Source of the DNA: Flavobacterium daemonense
Lineage (GTDB): Bacteria > Bacteroidota > Bacteroidia > Flavobacteriales > Flavobacteriaceae
Assembly (NCBI RefSeq): GCF_007341385.1
Contig: NZ_VJYD01000018.1
Coordinates: 30,429-94,428 of the forward strand
Direction of reading: 5' to 3'
DNA: 64,000 bases
The notes beneath the pieces were generated by a model. It was not told the origin of the DNA and did no database searches. It worked only from the letters and a program-made list of their open reading frames with translations. A program made the position numbers and the translations under genes. This document shows, piece by piece, positions 61,371-64,000 of the stretch; the first letter of the stretch is position 1, and every line of letters starts with the position of its first letter.

Positions 61371-63812
61371 TTATTTCAAGGGAATTTCGTACGAACTTCC
61401 TTCACTTGAAGGATAAACTGCCAACTGATCCAGAACAATGCCTGTCTGGTTTACTTCTATCTTGATTTTATGTTTTCCTATCTCTAAATGCAAGACAGGA
61501 ATTCTTACAATTGCGCTGTTTCTTAAAACATTTTCTTTCCATGTTTTTTCACGGTCTTTTGTATTTGTTTTCAAAAATTGAGCGCTGTTTTGATCGATTT
61601 GGATTCCAACTTCATGATCAAAATTGTTGGAATGTGTTGGCAATATTCTTAATTCAACTTCATATTCGCCCGAAGTTTTAATTTCGAATTCATAAGTTAC
61701 AAAAGGTTTTTCAGTTTTAAAATACTGTTGTTTTAAAGGAAACAAAGTAACTGCATTATTGCTGTATCCTAAACCGTTTATTGTTTTCCAAGAGTAATTT
61801 TTAAATCCTTTTTGATAAGTAAAATCCTTGGCTTGAATTGCAATTCTGTTTGCTGTTTGTTTTTGCTCTTTCAAAACCGTTTCCGGTTCTTTAACCGAAT
61901 CAAAAACGGGCAGGTTTCTAGGATGCATCGACATCATTTTATTCCATTTTCCGCCGCTTAATTTAGTATTGTAGAAATCCGTCAGCGCTTCAATTTTATG
62001 GAAAGATTCTGATGCCAAAAGCTCGTATTTTGCTTTTTCTTTTTCATCTGAAGTCATTGCAGCTAAATTCCAATATAAAAACTTACCATTCATATAAGCC
62101 GCTCCTTTTACAGGATAAACCGCCAATTGAAACCAAGCGTCTTTTCGCTCCTGCGGAATAAATGCTGAAAGACTGTCTATTTTTTCAACTAAAGAATTAT
62201 ATGCTTTTATTCTGTTCCAAATTTCCTTTTCCGAAAAATCAGATAGTTTTACTTGCGTTGTTGGTTCCGTTTGGCTCCAGCCCATATATTCCGGTTTTCT
62301 AAGAAAAGCCAAACGATAATATTCTTCAAAAACAGTACCTACTTCGGTACTAATTTTTGGCGAAAATTCTCTTGAAGCCCACTCTCTCAAATATTGATTA
62401 AGTCCGTCCGATTTAATCGAATTGATGTTCCAAGCCATGTCTAGAAAAAGTTCCGTATCAAATTCGGCAGGTTTAATATCGCCTACATTTACAATCCACA
62501 TTTTTTTAGCTCCGTTTTGATAGGCTTTGTTCATTTCGTACCAAATCAAACCCGGTTGCATTGTACTCAGCCAAAGATAATCGTGTGGTCTTCCCCAATA
62601 ACTAATGTGATAGTAAACACCGCTTCCTCCTACTCTTTTTTGCTCCTCTTCATTGCTTAGACGGCGAATGTATCCGTAATTATCATCGGGCCAAATTAAG
62701 GTAATATCACTCGGAACTTTTAGTCCGTTGTCGTATAATTCCAAAACTTCTTTGTATGGGACAAAAGCTTGTGGAATCTCTGCTAAAGGTTTTTTGAAGG
62801 TATTTGCAAGCATTTCACGCTGGTTCACAATAATCTTCTCCACCATCGAGATAGATTCGTTCAGATCCTTTGCCCCTTCCATTTTACTGTCGTGAACGCC
62901 TCGCATTCCAAGTGTCATAATCGTTTCATTTTGAGCGAATTTCAATTCATCTAAACGATCTTGCCAATATTTATCAACCTGCGTTTTATTCGTAAAATAA
63001 TTGTAATCGCCGTAAATTTTTGGCTTCCATTCATCAACATTATTTCGAAGCATCGGTTCCGCATGCGAAGAACCAATTACGATATGATATTTTTGAGCCA
63101 TTTCTTTATTTCCCGCAATGGTGAAAAATCCTTTTGTTGACGGATGCATCGCTGGCCAAATCGTGTTGGCTTTCAAACGCAATAATAATTGGAAGATTTT
63201 CTCGTACGTTTTCGGACCAATATCACCTGTTTCTGGTTCAAAAGTTTTGGCAGCCCAAGGTTGTAGTGCCCAATCTTCATCATTCAAAAAAATACCTCGA
63301 TATTGAACCGATGGCGAAGAAATTATTTGTTGCTCCGAAAGTTTTAAAACAAGTTTTTCTTGTTTTATCGGATGCACATCTGCCCACCATTTCCAAGGGG
63401 AAATTCCGAGACGATCTGACATTTCAAAAATCGCATAAACAGTTCCGCGAACATCAGAACCGGCGATTATAAGACTTTCTTTTTCTTTTTTAATGGAGAA
63501 TTTCTCCCATTGATTTAAAAGTTCTTTTTGCTCTTTTCTGGCTTTAAAAAGTGCATTTGAAACTTCTCCAATATAAATTCCGCTTTTAGAAAATGCAGTT
63601 GTCTGAATTATTTCTGGCCGTTTTCCGGTTAATTCTTTGACGTCATCTGCCAATTCATTTACTGCCCAAATAATTAAAGGATCTGTATTTTTATCGATGA
63701 AAATGTTTACTGCGTGATTCGAATCTGCGATTACAAAATCACTTGTGTTTTTGCTTTGGCAGAAAACATTTATGGATGAAATCGAAAAGATTAATAGCAG
63801 TATTTTTTTCAT
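61371..63812 (-). CDS. GH115 alpha-glucuronidase
   Basis: An 813-residue secreted enzyme (signal peptide MKKILLLIFSISSINVFCQ) of family GH115, which removes alpha-1,2-linked (4-O-methyl-)glucuronic acid from xylan or other polymer side chains. Typical segments: AVNELADDVKELTGKRP, GISPWKWWADVHPIKQE, YRGIFLNDEDWALQPWAAKT, LLLRLKANTIWPAMHP, IWPDDNYGYIRRLS, and the C-terminal beta domain FVTYEFEIKTSGEYEVELRI. Length is usual (about 800-1000). Released glucuronate would feed the mannonate dehydratase branch at 4-6 kb. In this context glucuronate caps on arabinogalactan or glucuronoxylan are both possible. Downstream (60-bp) and upstream repeats do not suggest an operon partner in the window. Confidence 0.94.
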   Translation of the reverse strand: MKKILLLIFSISSINVFCQSKNTSDFVIADSNHAVNIFIDKNTDPLIIWAVNELADDVKELTGKRPEIIQTTAFSKSGIYIGEVSNALFKARKEQKELLNQWEKFSIKKEKESLIIAGSDVRGTVYAIFEMSDRLGISPWKWWADVHPIKQEKLVLKLSEQQIISSPSVQYRGIFLNDEDWALQPWAAKTFEPETGDIGPKTYEKIFQLLLRLKANTIWPAMHPSTKGFFTIAGNKEMAQKYHIVIGSSHAEPMLRNNVDEWKPKIYGDYNYFTNKTQVDKYWQDRLDELKFAQNETIMTLGMRGVHDSKMEGAKDLNESISMVEKIIVNQREMLANTFKKPLAEIPQAFVPYKEVLELYDNGLKVPSDITLIWPDDNYGYIRRLSNEEEQKRVGGSGVYYHISYWGRPHDYLWLSTMQPGLIWYEMNKAYQNGAKKMWIVNVGDIKPAEFDTELFLDMAWNINSIKSDGLNQYLREWASREFSPKISTEVGTVFEEYYRLAFLRKPEYMGWSQTEPTTQVKLSDFSEKEIWNRIKAYNSLVEKIDSLSAFIPQERKDAWFQLAVYPVKGAAYMNGKFLYWNLAAMTSDEKEKAKYELLASESFHKIEALTDFYNTKLSGGKWNKMMSMHPRNLPVFDSVKEPETVLKEQKQTANRIAIQAKDFTYQKGFKNYSWKTINGLGYSNNAVTLFPLKQQYFKTEKPFVTYEFEIKTSGEYEVELRILPTHSNNFDHEVGIQIDQNSAQFLKTNTKDREKTWKENVLRNSAIVRIPVLHLEIGKHKIKIEVNQTGIVLDQLAVYPSSEGSSYEIPLK

Positions 63813-63928
63813 TTTTTTGGATTGTATTATTGGTGGTTTTGTTGGCCCACGGATTTTACGGGTTGAACTGGTTTACGCTGATTTTTTTTGTAAAAAACGT
63901 TTAATAGCATAGAAGTTAACCCGCAATC

Positions 63929-64000
63929 TTGTCATTCCGATTTCTATGATAAAACCAAATCTTTTTCATAAAAGGTTTGGTTTTTTATTACTGCAAAAAC
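63929..64000. repeat. Partial family A end and terminator-like hairpin
   Basis: A family A-type terminus (cttgtcattccga at about 63929) has no matching right arm before the window ends. It is followed by a hairpin aaaaccaaa / tttggtttt with a T-run at about 63951-63987, which resembles a plus-strand terminator. Confidence 0.4.

Noticed and set aside
1..64000. Ulvan utilisation locus (rhamnose plus glucuronate genes)
   Set aside because: No sulfatase and no ulvan-type lyase is seen, whereas PL11, GH28 and acetylesterases point to rhamnogalacturonan-I.
63929..64000. A seventh complete family A palindrome
   Set aside because: Only one terminus is visible and the following sequence is a different hairpin, so a complete element cannot be claimed.

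Overview
The window is AT-rich and gene-dense and looks like a chromosomal segment of a Bacteroidota bacterium, most likely Flavobacterium or a close relative. The signs are a hybrid two-component regulator, many secreted carbohydrate-active enzymes, promoter elements of the Bacteroidota type (TTG, then about 20 nt, then TAnnTTTG), few visible Shine-Dalgarno sequences, and intergenic palindromic repeats. This assignment is inference; no rRNA or other marker gene is present.

Layout. (1) 0.2-8.0 kb: a DUF4861 protein, a LacI-type regulator and a uronate operon (YhcH family, KDPG aldolase, SDR-type fructuronate reductase, mannonate dehydratase), then a secreted beta-helix protein. (2) 8.4-17.4 kb: a 1369-residue hybrid two-component system, a GH88 unsaturated glucuronyl hydrolase, a GH2 enzyme and a DUF2911 protein. 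(3) 17.5-21.5 kb, minus strand: a probable antibacterial toxin module with a DUF4280 PAAR-like tip protein interrupted by an in-frame TGA, an 807-residue effector carrying two cell-wall-acting domains (lysozyme-like and L,D-transpeptidase-like), a candidate immunity lipoprotein and a 56-codon ORF. (4) 21.6-28.9 kb: a three-subunit molybdenum hydroxylase of the xanthine dehydrogenase family plus cofactor-maturation genes (cysteine desulfurase, MocA-like nucleotidyltransferase, XdhC). (5) 29.1-33.4 kb: YegP-like protein, GH51 and GH27 glycosidases. (6) 33.9-46.2 kb: L-rhamnose catabolism (RhaT, bifunctional aldolase/lactaldehyde dehydrogenase, RhaI, kinase) joined to L-lactate oxidation (LutA, LutB, LutC) with a GH28 gene inside, and a divergent GntR regulator. 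(7) 46.5-60.8 kb: a rhamnogalacturonan-I set around a divergent promoter (PL11 lyase, two six-hairpin enzymes, two SGNH esterases, GH2). (8) 61-63.8 kb: a histone H1-like small protein and a GH115 alpha-glucuronidase.

How it fits together. PL11, GH28, the esterases, GH2, GH27, GH51, GH88 and GH115 can take apart rhamnogalacturonan-I with arabinogalactan and glucuronate decorations. Rhamnose enters by RhaT and is split to DHAP and L-lactaldehyde; the fused dehydrogenase gives L-lactate, and LutABC gives pyruvate. Uronates go through the UxuB/UxuA/Eda branch. A shared motif (ATAGTA-CAGGA-TACTAT and two degenerate copies) lies upstream of rhaT and in the divergent rhamnogalacturonan promoter region, suggesting that the GntR regulator controls both. 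No SusC/SusD pair, sulfatase, uronate isomerase or KDG kinase is visible.

The most unusual items are the toxin module with its interrupted tip gene, the candidate rhamnose operator, and two families of 100-150 bp palindromic elements, one of which occupies four gene junctions of the rhamnose/lactate cluster.
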